NCBI RefSeq assembly: GCF_002831665.1
Contig: NZ_CP025118.1
Span: 186,001 to 250,000 of the forward strand
Length of the DNA stretch: 64,000 nucleotides
DNA from: Lacinutrix sp. Bg11-31
Lineage (GTDB): Bacteria; Bacteroidota; Bacteroidia; Flavobacteriales; Flavobacteriaceae
Direction: 5' to 3'
Part shown: in pieces, positions 34,535-44,389 of the stretch
How positions within the stretch are numbered: position 1 is the stretch's first letter
Layout of the letters: every line of letters starts with the position of its first letter
Made by a program: the position numbers and the translations under genes
Notes under the pieces: generated by a model
Databases searched by the model: none
Told to the model about the DNA's origin: nothing
The model's input: only the letters and a program-made list of their open reading frames with translations

Positions 34535-35847
34535 GTTTAAATGATTTTAAGGCCTATTTTAAACAGCATACTTTATTAAAGATTACATCTCTTAATTCTT
34601 TAGTAATTTGTGTGAGACTGTTTGTTTCTGTGTTTATTCAGAATTTATTAGCCGAAACGGTTGGTGCTTCTGGGTTAGCAAAAGTAGGGCAGATTAGAAA
34701 TTTAATAAGTATTGTAACTAGCACGTCTTCTTTAGGTGTTTTTAATGGTGTTGTAAAATATACTTCAGAACTAAAAGAGGATAAGATCCTTTTAAATAAA
34801 ATGTTTTCGACTACTTTTGTTTTTATAGTAGTTGGTGTTCTTTTTAGCAGCTTAACATTGCTTTTGTTTTCTAATACTATTGCAGTCTATCTATTTGGAG
34901 ATATTGAGTTTGTATTTGTTATAAAATTACTTGCAGTTATTGTGCCATCAATAGCTTTAAATAAAGTTTTTAGTGGTGTTTTAAACGGACTTTCTGCTTA
35001 TAAAAAGTATGCAAAAATCGAACTATTTTCGTATTTGCTTTCTAGTGTTTTATTTGTGTCGTTTTTGTTGCAATTTAATCTTAATGGTGTATTGGTTGCC
35101 ATTGCAATAACTCCAGTTTTACAGTTACTTGTTAGCATTTTTGTATTTGGTAAAACTCTTAAAAAGTATATAAAGCTAGATACTTTAAAGTTAAATAATA
35201 TTTACTTTAAAGGGCTGCTAGTATTTACCATTATGTCTTTGGTATCTACTGTTTTATTAAATTTTGTAGAAATAGATATTAGAACACAAATTTCTAATCG
35301 TATTAGCGAAGATGAAGCAGGAAACTGGACAGCAATGCTTTTTTTATCTAAAAACTATATGGTATTTTCTTCTGGATTATTTACGCTTTATGTAATTCCT
35401 AAATTTGCGAGAATACAAGCGGGAATGGAGTTTAAAAAAGAAGTAATACATATTTACAAAACATTAATACCGCTTTTTGGAATTGGTATGGTTATTATTT
35501 ACCTTTTTAGAAATGTAATTGTAAATATTATTTATCCAGATTTTGATGCTATGGAACCTTTGTTTAAATGGCAGTTGTTAGGAGATTTTGTTAAAATAGC
35601 ATCTTTGGTAATTGCACATCAATTCTTGGCAAAAAAGATGTTAGTAAGCTTTGTTGTTACCGAAATAATATCGCTAGCCTTATTTTATGGTTTGTCTATT
35701 TTTTTGGTAGGTATTTATGGTACAGAAGGTGTTGTAATGGCTCACTTTTTTAGATATATTATCTACTTTTTTATGGTGCTAATTATTATTTGGTACTCTT
35801 TTAAATTTAAGAAAATTAGTGTGTCCAAGCCTCAAGATACTGTTTAG
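34531..35847 (+). CDS. Wzx-like O-antigen/lipid-linked glycan flippase
   Basis: 438 residues with about twelve hydrophobic helices. The N-terminal part ([20 protein letters not shown] ... [18 protein letters not shown]) is typical of the WzxE-like O-antigen translocase branch of the MATE/MOP superfamily. It would move lipid-linked glycan units to the outer face of the inner membrane. It overlaps the aminotransferase gene by 4 bp and the convergent glycosyltransferase gene by 32 bp at its 3' end. Confidence 0.88.
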   Translation: MSLNDFKAYFKQHTLLKITSLNSLVICVRLFVSVFIQNLLAETVGASGLAKVGQIRNLISIVTSTSSLGVFNGVVKYTSELKEDKILLNKMFSTTFVFIVVGVLFSSLTLLLFSNTIAVYLFGDIEFVFVIKLLAVIVPSIALNKVFSGVLNGLSAYKKYAKIELFSYLLSSVLFVSFLLQFNLNGVLVAIAITPVLQLLVSIFVFGKTLKKYIKLDTLKLNNIYFKGLLVFTIMSLVSTVLLNFVEIDIRTQISNRISEDEAGNWTAMLFLSKNYMVFSSGLFTLYVIPKFARIQAGMEFKKEVIHIYKTLIPLFGIGMVIIYLFRNVIVNIIYPDFDAMEPLFKWQLLGDFVKIASLVIAHQFLAKKMLVSFVVTEIISLALFYGLSIFLVGIYGTEGVVMAHFFRYIIYFFMVLIIIWYSFKFKKISVSKPQDTV

Positions 35848-36955
35848 CAGACTTTATGTAGTTGTGTTCGCGTTCAATAAATTGTCGTGCATTTTTAGAA
35901 ATTTCGGCAATCTTTTCTGGATTTAATATCAACCATTCTAATGTACTAAAAATAGCTTGAGCATCTGGCAATGCATTAATAGCAACAGTGTTTTCTTCTA
36001 AATTGTAGTAATCTAACCATTCTTGTTCTGCACCTGTAAAAACAACTTTTCCTTTTGCCATAGCTTCGAGAGCGTTATAACCTTGATCGTATGCATAAAC
36101 TTGATCTAACAAAATGTGCGATTCATTATAAATCTTTATATACTCGTTGTAAGGTAAATTCTCGGTGATTTTTATGGATACTTTATCTGCATATTTCTCT
36201 TGAATATCTTCTAAAGCTTTTTCAAAAAAAGAGATTCCTTTTTTTATTTTTGAGCGCGTATTTATTCCTAAAAATATAATAATCTTATTATTTGTATTTG
36301 GTTTAATATACTCGACCTTGTCGGTGTTAATAGGGTTTGGTATTAGTCCTAGATATTCAGGAAGACCTTGCATTGGTAGGTGGTAATCCATGTCTGATGC
36401 AATTGTTCCGGAGCTATTCAGTTTTAAAAACTCGTGTAGTTTTTTGTATGGCTTTGTTGTGTATTTTAAAGAAAAGACAAACAGGTTTTTTAAGGTCTTG
36501 TCTTTTAAATAAGGTGTTATAATAGAGTATTTTACATTTTCATTTAAGTAATAATTTACAGAAGTAAAATCGTCTCCACAACATAAGACGAATAGTTTTT
36601 TGTTGTGCGTTATTAGTTGTTGTAGTATTTTAATTTGAGTTTTGGGCTCTATAAAAAGAGCATCTTCATTAATAAGCTGCACAATATCAAAATCTCGAAA
36701 TTTAGGTAATAATTTTTTAAACCTATAAGCGTTTTCAATCTTAATAAAATCGGTATTAAAAAAACGTATGCATAAGCTATTAAGTTTATTTAAAAGAAAA
36801 GAAGATTTAATTTTAGAATTAAAATTAATATCGGTTTTAAACTTCTTCATACCATCTCCAGAGCTCACAATAGTAACTTCGTGACCTAGTTTAACTAAGC
36901 CTTCTTTTAAAGAGCTATGCAATCTACTGTATTCTCCAACTAATAGAATCTTCAT
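35816..36955 (-). CDS. Glycosyltransferase family 4-like protein
   Basis: 379 residues. N-terminal MKILLVGEYSRLHSSLKEGLVKLGHEVTIV is the acceptor domain of a GT-B enzyme. The donor domain carries KIIIFLGINTRSKIKKGISFF and the E-x7-E type region QGYNALEAMAKGKVVFTG. Acts in glycan assembly; the sugar is unknown. It is the only minus gene between two plus-strand glycan genes and overlaps the flippase gene by 32 bp. Confidence 0.85.
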   Translation of the reverse strand: MKILLVGEYSRLHSSLKEGLVKLGHEVTIVSSGDGMKKFKTDINFNSKIKSSFLLNKLNSLCIRFFNTDFIKIENAYRFKKLLPKFRDFDIVQLINEDALFIEPKTQIKILQQLITHNKKLFVLCCGDDFTSVNYYLNENVKYSIITPYLKDKTLKNLFVFSLKYTTKPYKKLHEFLKLNSSGTIASDMDYHLPMQGLPEYLGLIPNPINTDKVEYIKPNTNNKIIIFLGINTRSKIKKGISFFEKALEDIQEKYADKVSIKITENLPYNEYIKIYNESHILLDQVYAYDQGYNALEAMAKGKVVFTGAEQEWLDYYNLEENTVAINALPDAQAIFSTLEWLILNPEKIAEISKNARQFIEREHNYIKSAKQYLEAWTH

Positions 36956-36965
36956 TTATATTTTA

Positions 36966-36973
36966 TACATTTG
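36966..36973 (+). promoter_or_regulatory. Bacteroidota -7 box before GT2 gene
   Basis: TACATTTG fits TAnnTTTG, 17 bp before the start of the gene at 36991. It implies a very short leader. Confidence 0.55.
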
Positions 36974-36990
36974 CTTTCAAAGATAATTTA

Positions 36991-37830
36991 ATGAGCAATG
37001 CTACCAAAACTAATTTTAAATTAGAGATTCTGTTGTCTACAATGAACAGGGATTCTTTAGATTTTTTAGTAAAGCTTTTCCCTAATGGTAGCTATGAAAA
37101 CTATAATTTACTCATTATTAATCAAACCACAAAAGATTGTTTATTAACGTCTAAGCATTCTAATATTAGAGTAATAAATTCATTTGTTAAAGGCTTAACT
37201 AATAGTAGAAATTTAGCTTTAGAAAATGCCATAGGACCAATTTGTTTAATTGCAGACGATGATGTAATTTATCATTCTAATTTTGAAGATGTAATAATTA
37301 AAAGTTTTGAAACTAATACTGAAACTGATGTTATTACTTTTAAAATGAAGGACTTCGAGGATAGGGATTTTAAAATGTATACTAGTAGTAAATGGCATAA
37401 TTTAGAATCTTTAAAGCAAGTAAATTCTGTAACTATTACCTTTAAATTAAATAGTATTAATGCTAAAAATATAACGTTTAATACCAATTTTGGATTAGGC
37501 GCTACTTTTAAAACAGCAGACGAATATATTTTTCTTCGAGACTGTTTGAAAGCAAATTTAAAACTCTGGTTTCAATCAGACTATATTTTGTTTCACGACT
37601 TTAATAGCTCAGGAAGAGCTTCTGGAAGCGATCGTTTAGTATTCGCTAGAAGTGCAGTATTTTATAAGTATCATGGTTTTAAAGGCTATTTAAAATTAGT
37701 TCATTATCTTTTTTTAATCAAACAAAAAGAATTTATAACAAGTAAAGAATTTTTCAGGAAGTTTAAAGTAGGATTACGAGGTATTTCAACATATAAAAAA
37801 CTTTTAAAATCTGGACAAGAAACACAATAG
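36991..37830 (+). CDS. Glycosyltransferase family 2-like protein
   Basis: 279 residues. After FKLEILLSTMNRDSLDFLV come VKGLTNSRNLALENA and the metal motif IADDDVIY (Asp triplet), the arrangement of GT-A enzymes. Later NTNFGLGATFKTADEYIFL resembles the acceptor part. Substrate unknown. It is followed 2 bp later by the FdtA-like gene, so the two are one operon. Confidence 0.8.
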   Translation: MSNATKTNFKLEILLSTMNRDSLDFLVKLFPNGSYENYNLLIINQTTKDCLLTSKHSNIRVINSFVKGLTNSRNLALENAIGPICLIADDDVIYHSNFEDVIIKSFETNTETDVITFKMKDFEDRDFKMYTSSKWHNLESLKQVNSVTITFKLNSINAKNITFNTNFGLGATFKTADEYIFLRDCLKANLKLWFQSDYILFHDFNSSGRASGSDRLVFARSAVFYKYHGFKGYLKLVHYLFLIKQKEFITSKEFFRKFKVGLRGISTYKKLLKSGQETQ

Positions 37831-37832
37831 TA

Positions 37833-38249
37833 ATGAAAAAGACCACAATAGATAACGTAGCCATAATTAATATTCCTAAAATTATAGATGAACAGAGACG
37901 TGGGAATTTATGTGTAATAGAGAATAGCGTTTTGCCTTATAATGTAGAGCGTATCTATTATTTGTTCGATGTGCCAAGCGATGCAAACAGAGGAGGGCAT
38001 TCTCATATTGCTTGTCATGAGTTATTAATAGCTCTAAGTGGTAGTTTTGATGTAGTAGTAAAAGATGGTGAGAATTTAAAAACCGTTACGTTAAATAAAC
38101 CAGATAAAGGATTGCTAATTGTTGATGGTATTTGGAGAGAACTGGATAATTTTTCCTCTGGTGCTGTGTGTTTGGTGTTGGCTTCAGAGACATATGATGA
38201 GGCAGATTATATTAGAGAATACTCAGCGTTTTTAAAATCTAAACAGTAA
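37833..38249 (+). CDS. FdtA/QdtA-like dTDP-4-oxo-6-deoxyglucose 3,4-oxoisomerase
   Basis: 138 residues, a single cupin. RRGNLCVIE, VERIYYLFDVP and RGGHSHIACHELL are the conserved stretches of the FdtA/QdtA/WxcM N-terminal family, with the catalytic His pair in GHSH. It moves the keto group from C4 to C3 so that the DegT enzyme at 33431 can aminate it. The dTDP-glucose genes rmlA and rmlB are not in the window. It overlaps the convergent glycosyltransferase gene by 11 bp. Confidence 0.88.
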   Translation: MKKTTIDNVAIINIPKIIDEQRRGNLCVIENSVLPYNVERIYYLFDVPSDANRGGHSHIACHELLIALSGSFDVVVKDGENLKTVTLNKPDKGLLIVDGIWRELDNFSSGAVCLVLASETYDEADYIREYSAFLKSKQ

Positions 38250-39129
38250 TCTCTTTTTTATAAGCGTTGCACATAAAGCTTATTCTGTAAAGTTGTAATG
38301 TAGTTACTGAAGGCGAATTGCTTAATAAGTTTTTTTTCATACTATTTTTAAAAACTTTGTAAATTAAACTAAAAAACCAAGTTAGTTTAATACTCTTTAA
38401 CTTAGAAAATAGCCTAAGCAAATCATTACTGTGATTATTTATACCTTCAGTTTTATAAAAATGTAGCAAGGTTAATGCTGCTTGTTCTTTCTTTTTTAAA
38501 TAGAGCTCACTTTTTTCAATTCCAAGATGGTAGACTTCATTGTTAATATGCCAAACTTTAGCTTTATTATCTTGAAGTAATGCGCCAAAATAATTATCGA
38601 AACCGTAGCCTTTATTATCCTCAATTTTTAAATTGATTGCATTAAAAACATCTTTTTTAATTAAGTAGTTAGCTGAAATAATGACTTTGTAGGGTGATTT
38701 ATTTCTAATAGATGCATCAATTTGTTCTTTAGTTTTTCCGTATTTCCAACGTAAAACAAATGATTGTTCTGGCTTGTCCTCATAATAAGCGAAACCTCCA
38801 AAATAAGTATCATAATCAAATTTAGTTGCCTTAATATAGTTAGCAATAAATTGATTGGACTTTGGTAAAACATCAGCATCTAAAAATAAAAGCCAATCGT
38901 ATTTTGCTTTTAAAGCCAATGATTGCCTAGCTTTTACACGGCCAATATTCGTTTTGTTTACAATAATAGATGTACTACTTAAGTTGTTGCTAGAATTTGT
39001 TTCAAGTGTACTGCCATCTTCTAAAACAATAATTTCAAAGGCAATAGCGCTCTTAACTAGTTGCGAATGTATTATCGTAATTAATTTTGAAACATCAAAG
39101 TTGTATGTTGGAATTAAAACTGAAAGCAT
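38239..39129 (-). CDS. Glycosyltransferase family 2
   Basis: 296 residues. MLSVLIPTYNFDVSKL is the GT2 nucleotide-binding start, IIVLEDGST follows, and the metal motif is FLDADVLP (DAD). GYGFDNYFGALL resembles the acceptor/catalytic base region. Glycan synthesis; sugar unknown. Convergent with the FdtA-like gene (11-bp overlap) and divergent from the 2OG oxygenase gene. Confidence 0.9.
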   Translation of the reverse strand: MLSVLIPTYNFDVSKLITIIHSQLVKSAIAFEIIVLEDGSTLETNSSNNLSSTSIIVNKTNIGRVKARQSLALKAKYDWLLFLDADVLPKSNQFIANYIKATKFDYDTYFGGFAYYEDKPEQSFVLRWKYGKTKEQIDASIRNKSPYKVIISANYLIKKDVFNAINLKIEDNKGYGFDNYFGALLQDNKAKVWHINNEVYHLGIEKSELYLKKKEQAALTLLHFYKTEGINNHSNDLLRLFSKLKSIKLTWFFSLIYKVFKNSMKKNLLSNSPSVTTLQLYRISFMCNAYKKEITV

Positions 39130-39255
39130 AATTTTTGTGTGTTTAAAAATACTGTTTTTTAACAGGAAGCAATAAGAAATTGTCTTTTTAATTTTTTGCG
39201 CTATAATTCTTTAGAAAATAGTAAATTGCATAACATTAATTTTTTATATTTTCTT

Positions 39256-40077
39256 TTGGATAAACAAGCTATTTCAGATATTATATATAACCATATTTTG
39301 GCTAATAAACAGTCTTTAATAAAGCAATTTAGTGATAGCGAGAAAACTATCGGGTATTTTTATATTGATAATGTTTTGCCAGAAGAATTAGCTTTAGAAT
39401 GTGCGAAAGTGTTTCCTAAACCAGAAGAAATGAAAATGCTAAAGTCTATAAAAGAGCATAAGCATGTTTCTGCGCAAATGAATAAACATGATAAGCTTTT
39501 AGAGGCTGTTATTTATGCTTTTCAAAATAATAAAGTTGTAAAGCTTATTGGTGAAATTTGTAATATTTCATCTTTATATCCAGACGATTCTCTGTATGCA
39601 GGAGGTTTATCTTTAATGGCAAAAGATAATTTTTTAAATCCACATTTAGATAATTCTCACGATGCAGAACGCGAACGTTGGCGAGTTTTAAACCTACTGT
39701 ATTATGTTACACCAGATTGGGAACAGCAAAATGGAGGGCATTTAGAATTATGGCCAAATGGACCAAAAAAAGAAGCTGTAGAACTACAGAGCAGGTTTAA
39801 TAGGTTGATTGTTATGGCAACACACTCTAAATCATGGCATTCTGTAAATAAAGTAACAGTAGATGGTTCGCGTTGTTGTATTTCTAATTACTATTTTAGT
39901 AATATAGCCTTACGTGAGACTGATAAATTTCATGTTACTAAATTTAGAGGTAGACCAAACCAAACTCTTACCAATTTGTTTTTAGATTGTGATTCTAGTT
40001 TAAGAATGTTAGTAAGAAAAGTTTTTAAAAAAGGAGTGCGTAAAAACCCGCATATTTACAATAAACCTAAAAAATAA
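39256..40077 (+). CDS. 2-oxoglutarate/Fe(II) oxygenase (prolyl 4-hydroxylase type)
   Basis: About 273 residues from a TTG at 39256 (DKQAISDIIYNHILANKQ follows); an earlier TTG at 39196 adds 20 residues that look non-coding. Iron ligands are His and Asp in NPHLDNSHD and the distal His in SWHSVNKV; the 2-oxoglutarate Arg is in SRCCISNYYFS. GGHLELWP is the family strand before the second half. Hydroxylates an unknown target, perhaps a glycan or lipid part given the locus. It ends 1 bp before the next small gene, so it forms an operon with the two membrane-protein genes downstream. Confidence 0.85.
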   Translation: MDKQAISDIIYNHILANKQSLIKQFSDSEKTIGYFYIDNVLPEELALECAKVFPKPEEMKMLKSIKEHKHVSAQMNKHDKLLEAVIYAFQNNKVVKLIGEICNISSLYPDDSLYAGGLSLMAKDNFLNPHLDNSHDAERERWRVLNLLYYVTPDWEQQNGGHLELWPNGPKKEAVELQSRFNRLIVMATHSKSWHSVNKVTVDGSRCCISNYYFSNIALRETDKFHVTKFRGRPNQTLTNLFLDCDSSLRMLVRKVFKKGVRKNPHIYNKPKK

Positions 40078-40078
40078 A

Positions 40079-40525
40079 ATGAAATTTTATAAAAATTTTA
40101 TAATCATTTGGTCTGTTGTTTATCTAGTATTTGCATTAGCTGGTCGTTCTTACAGCGAAAAAAATGAGTGGTTTCCTTTTTTTAGATGGTCTTTATATTC
40201 TAAATCACGCGATAAATTAGAAGTGTCTTTTGTTATGGTTTCTAAATTAGGAGATTCAGCATTTGCTAAGCCTAAAGATTTAAAAAAATTAACAGAAATA
40301 CACCATTTATACCCAGGTGATATAAACAATGAGTATATTAAAATTAATAAAGATTTAGAAAAAAATAAGAGTTTTAATAATCTATTTTTTAAAACTTTTT
40401 TTTCAGAAGGCAGCGAATATATTATGTATAAAAAATACTTTGACTTAAGTAAAAAAGATTATTCTAAGCCTACTATTACAAAACAGTTAGAATACAGAAA
40501 CGGAAAAATTACTATTTATGATTAA
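40079..40525 (+). CDS. Uncharacterised membrane-anchored small protein
   Basis: 148 residues. One N-terminal hydrophobic helix (NFIIIWSVVYLVFALAG) acts as anchor or signal. The rest is polar with EWFPFFRWSLYSK near residue 30, a pattern I associate with partners of HTTM-type membrane proteins. No named family. It overlaps the following membrane gene by 8 bp, so the two proteins are probably made together. Confidence 0.65.
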   Translation: MKFYKNFIIIWSVVYLVFALAGRSYSEKNEWFPFFRWSLYSKSRDKLEVSFVMVSKLGDSAFAKPKDLKKLTEIHHLYPGDINNEYIKINKDLEKNKSFNNLFFKTFFSEGSEYIMYKKYFDLSKKDYSKPTITKQLEYRNGKITIYD

Positions 40526-41462
40526 CAGTCTTAAAGACCATGTTTTTTGGAAATATGCCTTTGGTAAAAACGGTATTTTTTCTGGAGATTTAGATTTAGC
40601 TTTTGTTAATATAAAAAATGTAATGCGCTTTTCGTATATGTTTTTTGCTGTAATAATCTTCATGCAACTCCAGAATGTTACTGTTTATCAAAATACAACA
40701 CTTATAGAACCAATTTGGGCAATGGTAATATTTCAAGGATTAGATCCTTCTATGTTAGTTTTTGTTTTTCAAAGTATTTCAATTATTATTCTTTTCCTTA
40801 TCTTTTTTATTCCCAAAAACCATACTCTTAGAATCTTATTTTTTATATTTTTCTTTCTTATTATAGCCTTAGATAGTTCTTTTGGAAAAATAAGTCACGG
40901 TTTTCATTTTTCTTTATTGTTAGCCTTCTTTTTCGCTCTAATACCTTCAGAAAAAGTAAGTAATTATAAAATTAAAAGTATACTAATGTTTGCTACTGCT
41001 CAATTTTGCCTTTTAATGGCATACTCTTTAACAGGTTTTTGGAAATTATTTTGGGGAGTTATACAGTTGTTTAAAGAAGATGTGAGCTTGTTTTCACCGT
41101 TAGCATTAAGAAATATGCTTATTCATCAATTTGAAGTTGCAGGACCAACAGTAATAGGTTTATGGGTTATGGAACACTATGCATTGTGTTATTTGTTTTA
41201 CCTAATAGCTGTAAGTATAGAGTTATTTGCTTTACTAATATTTTTTAAGGCTAATATGCACAAAATTTGGGGAGTGTTAATTCTTAGTTTGCACATTGGA
41301 ATAGAACTTATTGTTGGCGTAAGTTCTCATGCTATTTTTTATACCGTTTGTTTGCTTCTAGTTGCTTCTCCCTTTGCAAAGCAAACCAATTTTAAGGAAA
41401 CACTTTTATGTCTTCCTGTAATTAGTCAATTACGATGGTTGCATAATAAAAAAAGCAATTAA
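40518..41462 (+). CDS. HTTM-like polytopic membrane protein
   Basis: 314 residues with about seven helices. The layout resembles the HTTM family, related to vitamin K-dependent gamma-carboxylase membrane domains: VMRFSYMFFAVIIFMQLQN, LLMAYSLTGFWKLFWGV and HKIWGVLILSLHIGIELIVG are the landmark parts. No gamma-carboxylase activity is implied. Its 3' end overlaps ftsE by 4 bp (convergent). Together with the upstream small protein and the oxygenase it forms a three-gene set in the glycan locus. Confidence 0.6.
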   Translation: MINSLKDHVFWKYAFGKNGIFSGDLDLAFVNIKNVMRFSYMFFAVIIFMQLQNVTVYQNTTLIEPIWAMVIFQGLDPSMLVFVFQSISIIILFLIFFIPKNHTLRILFFIFFFLIIALDSSFGKISHGFHFSLLLAFFFALIPSEKVSNYKIKSILMFATAQFCLLMAYSLTGFWKLFWGVIQLFKEDVSLFSPLALRNMLIHQFEVAGPTVIGLWVMEHYALCYLFYLIAVSIELFALLIFFKANMHKIWGVLILSLHIGIELIVGVSSHAIFYTVCLLLVASPFAKQTNFKETLLCLPVISQLRWLHNKKSN

Positions 41463-42142
41463 ACTCTACGTTGTACAACTTCAAAAACTTGATTTTCATC
41501 ACATTTTAAAGTTTTGCTTGGGTATTTTAAAAGCAAAGCATAATCGTGTGTTGCCATTAAAATAGTATTTCCATTTTTGTTAATTTCTTGTAATACTTCC
41601 ATAATCTCAATACTTGTTTGAGGATCTAGATTTCCTGTTGGCTCATCTGCTAGAATAAGTTCAGGATTATTAAGTAAAGCACGAGCAATAGCAACACGCT
41701 GTTGCTCTCCTCCAGATAACTCATGAGGGAATTTAAAACCAGTAGTTTTCATTCCTACTTTATTTAATACTTCTTCCATTCGTGTTGTCATTGCAGCTTT
41801 ATCTTTCCAGCCTGTTGCTCTTAAAACAAATTCAAGATTTGCATTAACAGTTCTGTCTGTTAGTAATTTAAAGTCTTGAAAAACAACACCTAATTTACGT
41901 CTTAAAAACGGAATATCTTTTTCTTTTAATGTGTTTAAGTTAAAGTCTACAATACTGCCTTCTCCTTTTTTTAAAGGAATATCGGCATATAAGGTTTTCA
42001 TAAAACTACTTTTACCAGAGCCTGTTTTTCCTATTAAATAGACAAAATCACCTTTGTTAATTTCTACATTAACATTAGATAATACTAAGCTGTCACCTTG
42101 AAATATGGAAGCATCTTTAAATTCTAGAACAGTTTGAGACAT
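41459..42142 (-). CDS. ftsE: Cell-division ABC ATPase FtsE
   Basis: 227 residues. Walker A is GKTGSGKS, the Q loop is VVFQDFKLL, the signature [16 protein letters not shown] and Walker [13 protein letters not shown], with the switch His in MATHDYALL. The length and the phrase [17 protein letters not shown] fit FtsE, which with FtsX signals to cell-wall hydrolases at division. ftsX is not adjacent, as is usual in Bacteroidota. It is last of three minus-strand genes after two glycosyltransferases (7-bp gap). Confidence 0.88.
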   Translation of the reverse strand: MSQTVLEFKDASIFQGDSLVLSNVNVEINKGDFVYLIGKTGSGKSSFMKTLYADIPLKKGEGSIVDFNLNTLKEKDIPFLRRKLGVVFQDFKLLTDRTVNANLEFVLRATGWKDKAAMTTRMEEVLNKVGMKTTGFKFPHELSGGEQQRVAIARALLNNPELILADEPTGNLDPQTSIEIMEVLQEINKNGNTILMATHDYALLLKYPSKTLKCDENQVFEVVQRRV

Positions 42143-42149
42143 ACGTTTT

Positions 42150-43499
42150 TTATAGTTTTTTTATTCTGAAATGTTTAGACTTCAAATCTAAAACATTAAT
42201 AACAACAAAATAAACAATTAATGGTAAAAACGGAAATGCAAAACGACTATTAGAACCAAAAGCAACAAGAGCCTGAGCTAAAGCGCCAGATAGCACAATA
42301 CAAACTAAAAATAAGTTCATATCGAAAAGGCTGCATTTAGATTTAAAAAACAAAAACAATGTCCTTACCGAAAAGATTAAAAATAAAATATTAAAGAATA
42401 TTAATAGATGCTTTTGAATGCGAGACCACAAGAGATATAAAGCTGCTTTCGTAAACTTATTATCGAATTTTTCGATTTTCCATTTTAAACTATCAATATT
42501 TCCAAAAAATAAATATGATGATTTAAACACTTGTTTAGCGTACAAATCTGGATGCTTTTTAAATAAATCTTTAGATATCCTGCCTAATTCTGCAGATAAG
42601 TCTTGAGGACTTAATTGTGTTTCTTCTATTAAATCATCATAAGCATACCATATACTCATTGGGTAGTGGTAAGTATTATTTGCTTTTACTAGAGAATCTC
42701 TTTTTCTAACAAAAATATCTCTTATCAAAGCGTCTTTATCTGGTGCTTTTTCAAAAAAGGAAGTAGCGGTCTGTGCTAGATTAATACCAAAATAATAGGT
42801 GTTTGTAAAGTATCCAATATTTTTTTTGTTAAAATTATTCCATGTAAAATAGGTAAGAAATGGAATAAGGATTACAAGCATACTTTTAATAAGTGTGTGA
42901 TGTATGTTGTTTTTAAATTGTTTTACTAAATAGAATAATGCAAAACCCAAACTAAAATATATAAATAATGGCTTTGTAAGGTAGAGCCAACTTAAAACTA
43001 TGGAAAGTAATAAATAGTATTTCTTTGGTGTTTTGGTTTGTAGTAATTGATAACGTTCTATAATCCAAAAACTAAAAATCACTAAAAAAACAGTTAGTGT
43101 TTCTGTTAAAATGGCAAATTCATAAAACAAAAAATGCAAAAACGAATTGGTTAATAACGCAATCCAAAATGCTGTACTTTTATCTTTTGTTCTTCTTAAC
43201 GAAAAATCGAATAATAAATAAGTGCTTAAAATTCCTAAAAAGAGTTGGAGTATTACAGTAACAATTAAACTGTTATTAGCTAATGCTATTAGTATAGAAT
43301 ATCCTGGCGTTCTATTACCTGGATAATTTTCTAAATTAAAACTTGATATTAATTGAGCTAAATTTATATAATCTTGACTATCTGGATAAATACTGATAGT
43401 ATTATAGAAGATAGCAATAAGAGTTCTAGTTACTAATGCAAAAACTAAAAGAATAGCTAATGCATGATTAGTAATAAATGTCTCTAGTTTTTGTATCAT
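42150..43499 (-). CDS. GT-C (ArnT/PMT-like) membrane glycosyltransferase
   Basis: 449 residues with about ten to eleven helices. The first outer loop holds the acidic motif YPDSQDYINLAQ, as in polyprenyl-phosphate-dependent GT-C enzymes. NRTPGYSILIAL and AILTETLTVFLVIFSFWIIER continue the pattern. It would add a sugar from a lipid carrier to an outer envelope acceptor. The upstream gene is a dolichyl-phosphate-glucosyltransferase-like GT2 that could supply the lipid-linked sugar; the gap is 2 bp. Confidence 0.82.
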   Translation of the reverse strand: MIQKLETFITNHALAILLVFALVTRTLIAIFYNTISIYPDSQDYINLAQLISSFNLENYPGNRTPGYSILIALANNSLIVTVILQLFLGILSTYLLFDFSLRRTKDKSTAFWIALLTNSFLHFLFYEFAILTETLTVFLVIFSFWIIERYQLLQTKTPKKYYLLLSIVLSWLYLTKPLFIYFSLGFALFYLVKQFKNNIHHTLIKSMLVILIPFLTYFTWNNFNKKNIGYFTNTYYFGINLAQTATSFFEKAPDKDALIRDIFVRKRDSLVKANNTYHYPMSIWYAYDDLIEETQLSPQDLSAELGRISKDLFKKHPDLYAKQVFKSSYLFFGNIDSLKWKIEKFDNKFTKAALYLLWSRIQKHLLIFFNILFLIFSVRTLFLFFKSKCSLFDMNLFLVCIVLSGALAQALVAFGSNSRFAFPFLPLIVYFVVINVLDLKSKHFRIKKL

Positions 43500-43501
43500 T
43501 T

Positions 43502-44227
43502 TTATCTGTAATTAAAATAAAGTTTCACCAAAGCAAAAGGTGTTTTTAAAAAGTCTAGAAAAGATATTCTTGTATCTTCTGTATCATGCCATTGGTTTAA
43601 TGGGACTTCTAAAATGTTAGCCTTGCAGTAGTTTGCGCCTTGCTTTTTCTTTGTTCTTGCTAATAATTCCACATCAAATAGCCATTTTGTTTTAAAGGGT
43701 TCTTTAAAAATGGAAGTTGCTAATTCACGATTAATAATTTTGGCACCACATTGTGTATCGTAAATTTCTAATTTTAAAATGAAAGCATCTATAAAAGTAG
43801 CAACCAATCTTCCAAAAAAGTGTCTGTAAAACTTTCGCTTTATCGAGCTACCCAAAACCTTCACTCTAGAGCCTAAAACAAAGGTTTTGTTTTTGGTTTT
43901 AGCGATATTTAAAAGCCTAGAAATCTCAGATAGAGAAGTAGATAAATCTGCATCAAGATAACCAACATACTTGTAATGTTTGTCTAATTGTAAAACAGCT
44001 TGTCTAATAGCTTCAGCTTTACCAATATTTTTTTCGAAATTTAAAACCGAAGCATTTGGTGCTTTATCTTTTAAATTATTTATAACAGATAAGGTTTCAT
44101 CTGTACTTCCATCATTTACAAATAACAAATCGAATGCATCATTTTGTTCTTGAAACGTTTTATAGGCATCAATATCAAGCCTATTTGCTTCATTAAAACA
44201 AGGAATAATAATACAGGAATCTGTCAT
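43502..44227 (-). CDS. Dolichyl-phosphate beta-glucosyltransferase-like GT2
   Basis: 241 residues. IIIPCFNEANRLD, LLFVNDGSTDET, NIGKAEAIRQAV, YLDADLSTS (DAD) and DTQCGAKIINRELA form the full pattern of the polyprenyl-phosphate glycosyltransferase branch. It makes a lipid-phosphate sugar used by GT-C enzymes such as the next gene product. First gene of a three-gene operon with the GT-C gene and ftsE. Confidence 0.9.
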   Translation of the reverse strand: MTDSCIIIPCFNEANRLDIDAYKTFQEQNDAFDLLFVNDGSTDETLSVINNLKDKAPNASVLNFEKNIGKAEAIRQAVLQLDKHYKYVGYLDADLSTSLSEISRLLNIAKTKNKTFVLGSRVKVLGSSIKRKFYRHFFGRLVATFIDAFILKLEIYDTQCGAKIINRELATSIFKEPFKTKWLFDVELLARTKKKQGANYCKANILEVPLNQWHDTEDTRISFLDFLKTPFALVKLYFNYR

Positions 44228-44355
44228 AAATTAGGGTCAATTTGCGTGGTAAAAGTATCATTTATTAGTTTAAGCGCAAAAAGTATCTCTTCAATTTTTA
44301 ATAAGTCGGTTTATAATTATAACAAATTTCTAACGTTAACATATTAGGATTAATT

Positions 44356-44363
44356 TATCTTTG
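44356..44363 (+). promoter_or_regulatory. Bacteroidota -7 box before the large TPR gene
   Basis: TATCTTTG fits TAnnTTTG, 26 bp before the start codon at 44390. Confidence 0.55.
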
Positions 44364-44389
44364 ATTTTTAAATTTAAAACACCTAGTCA

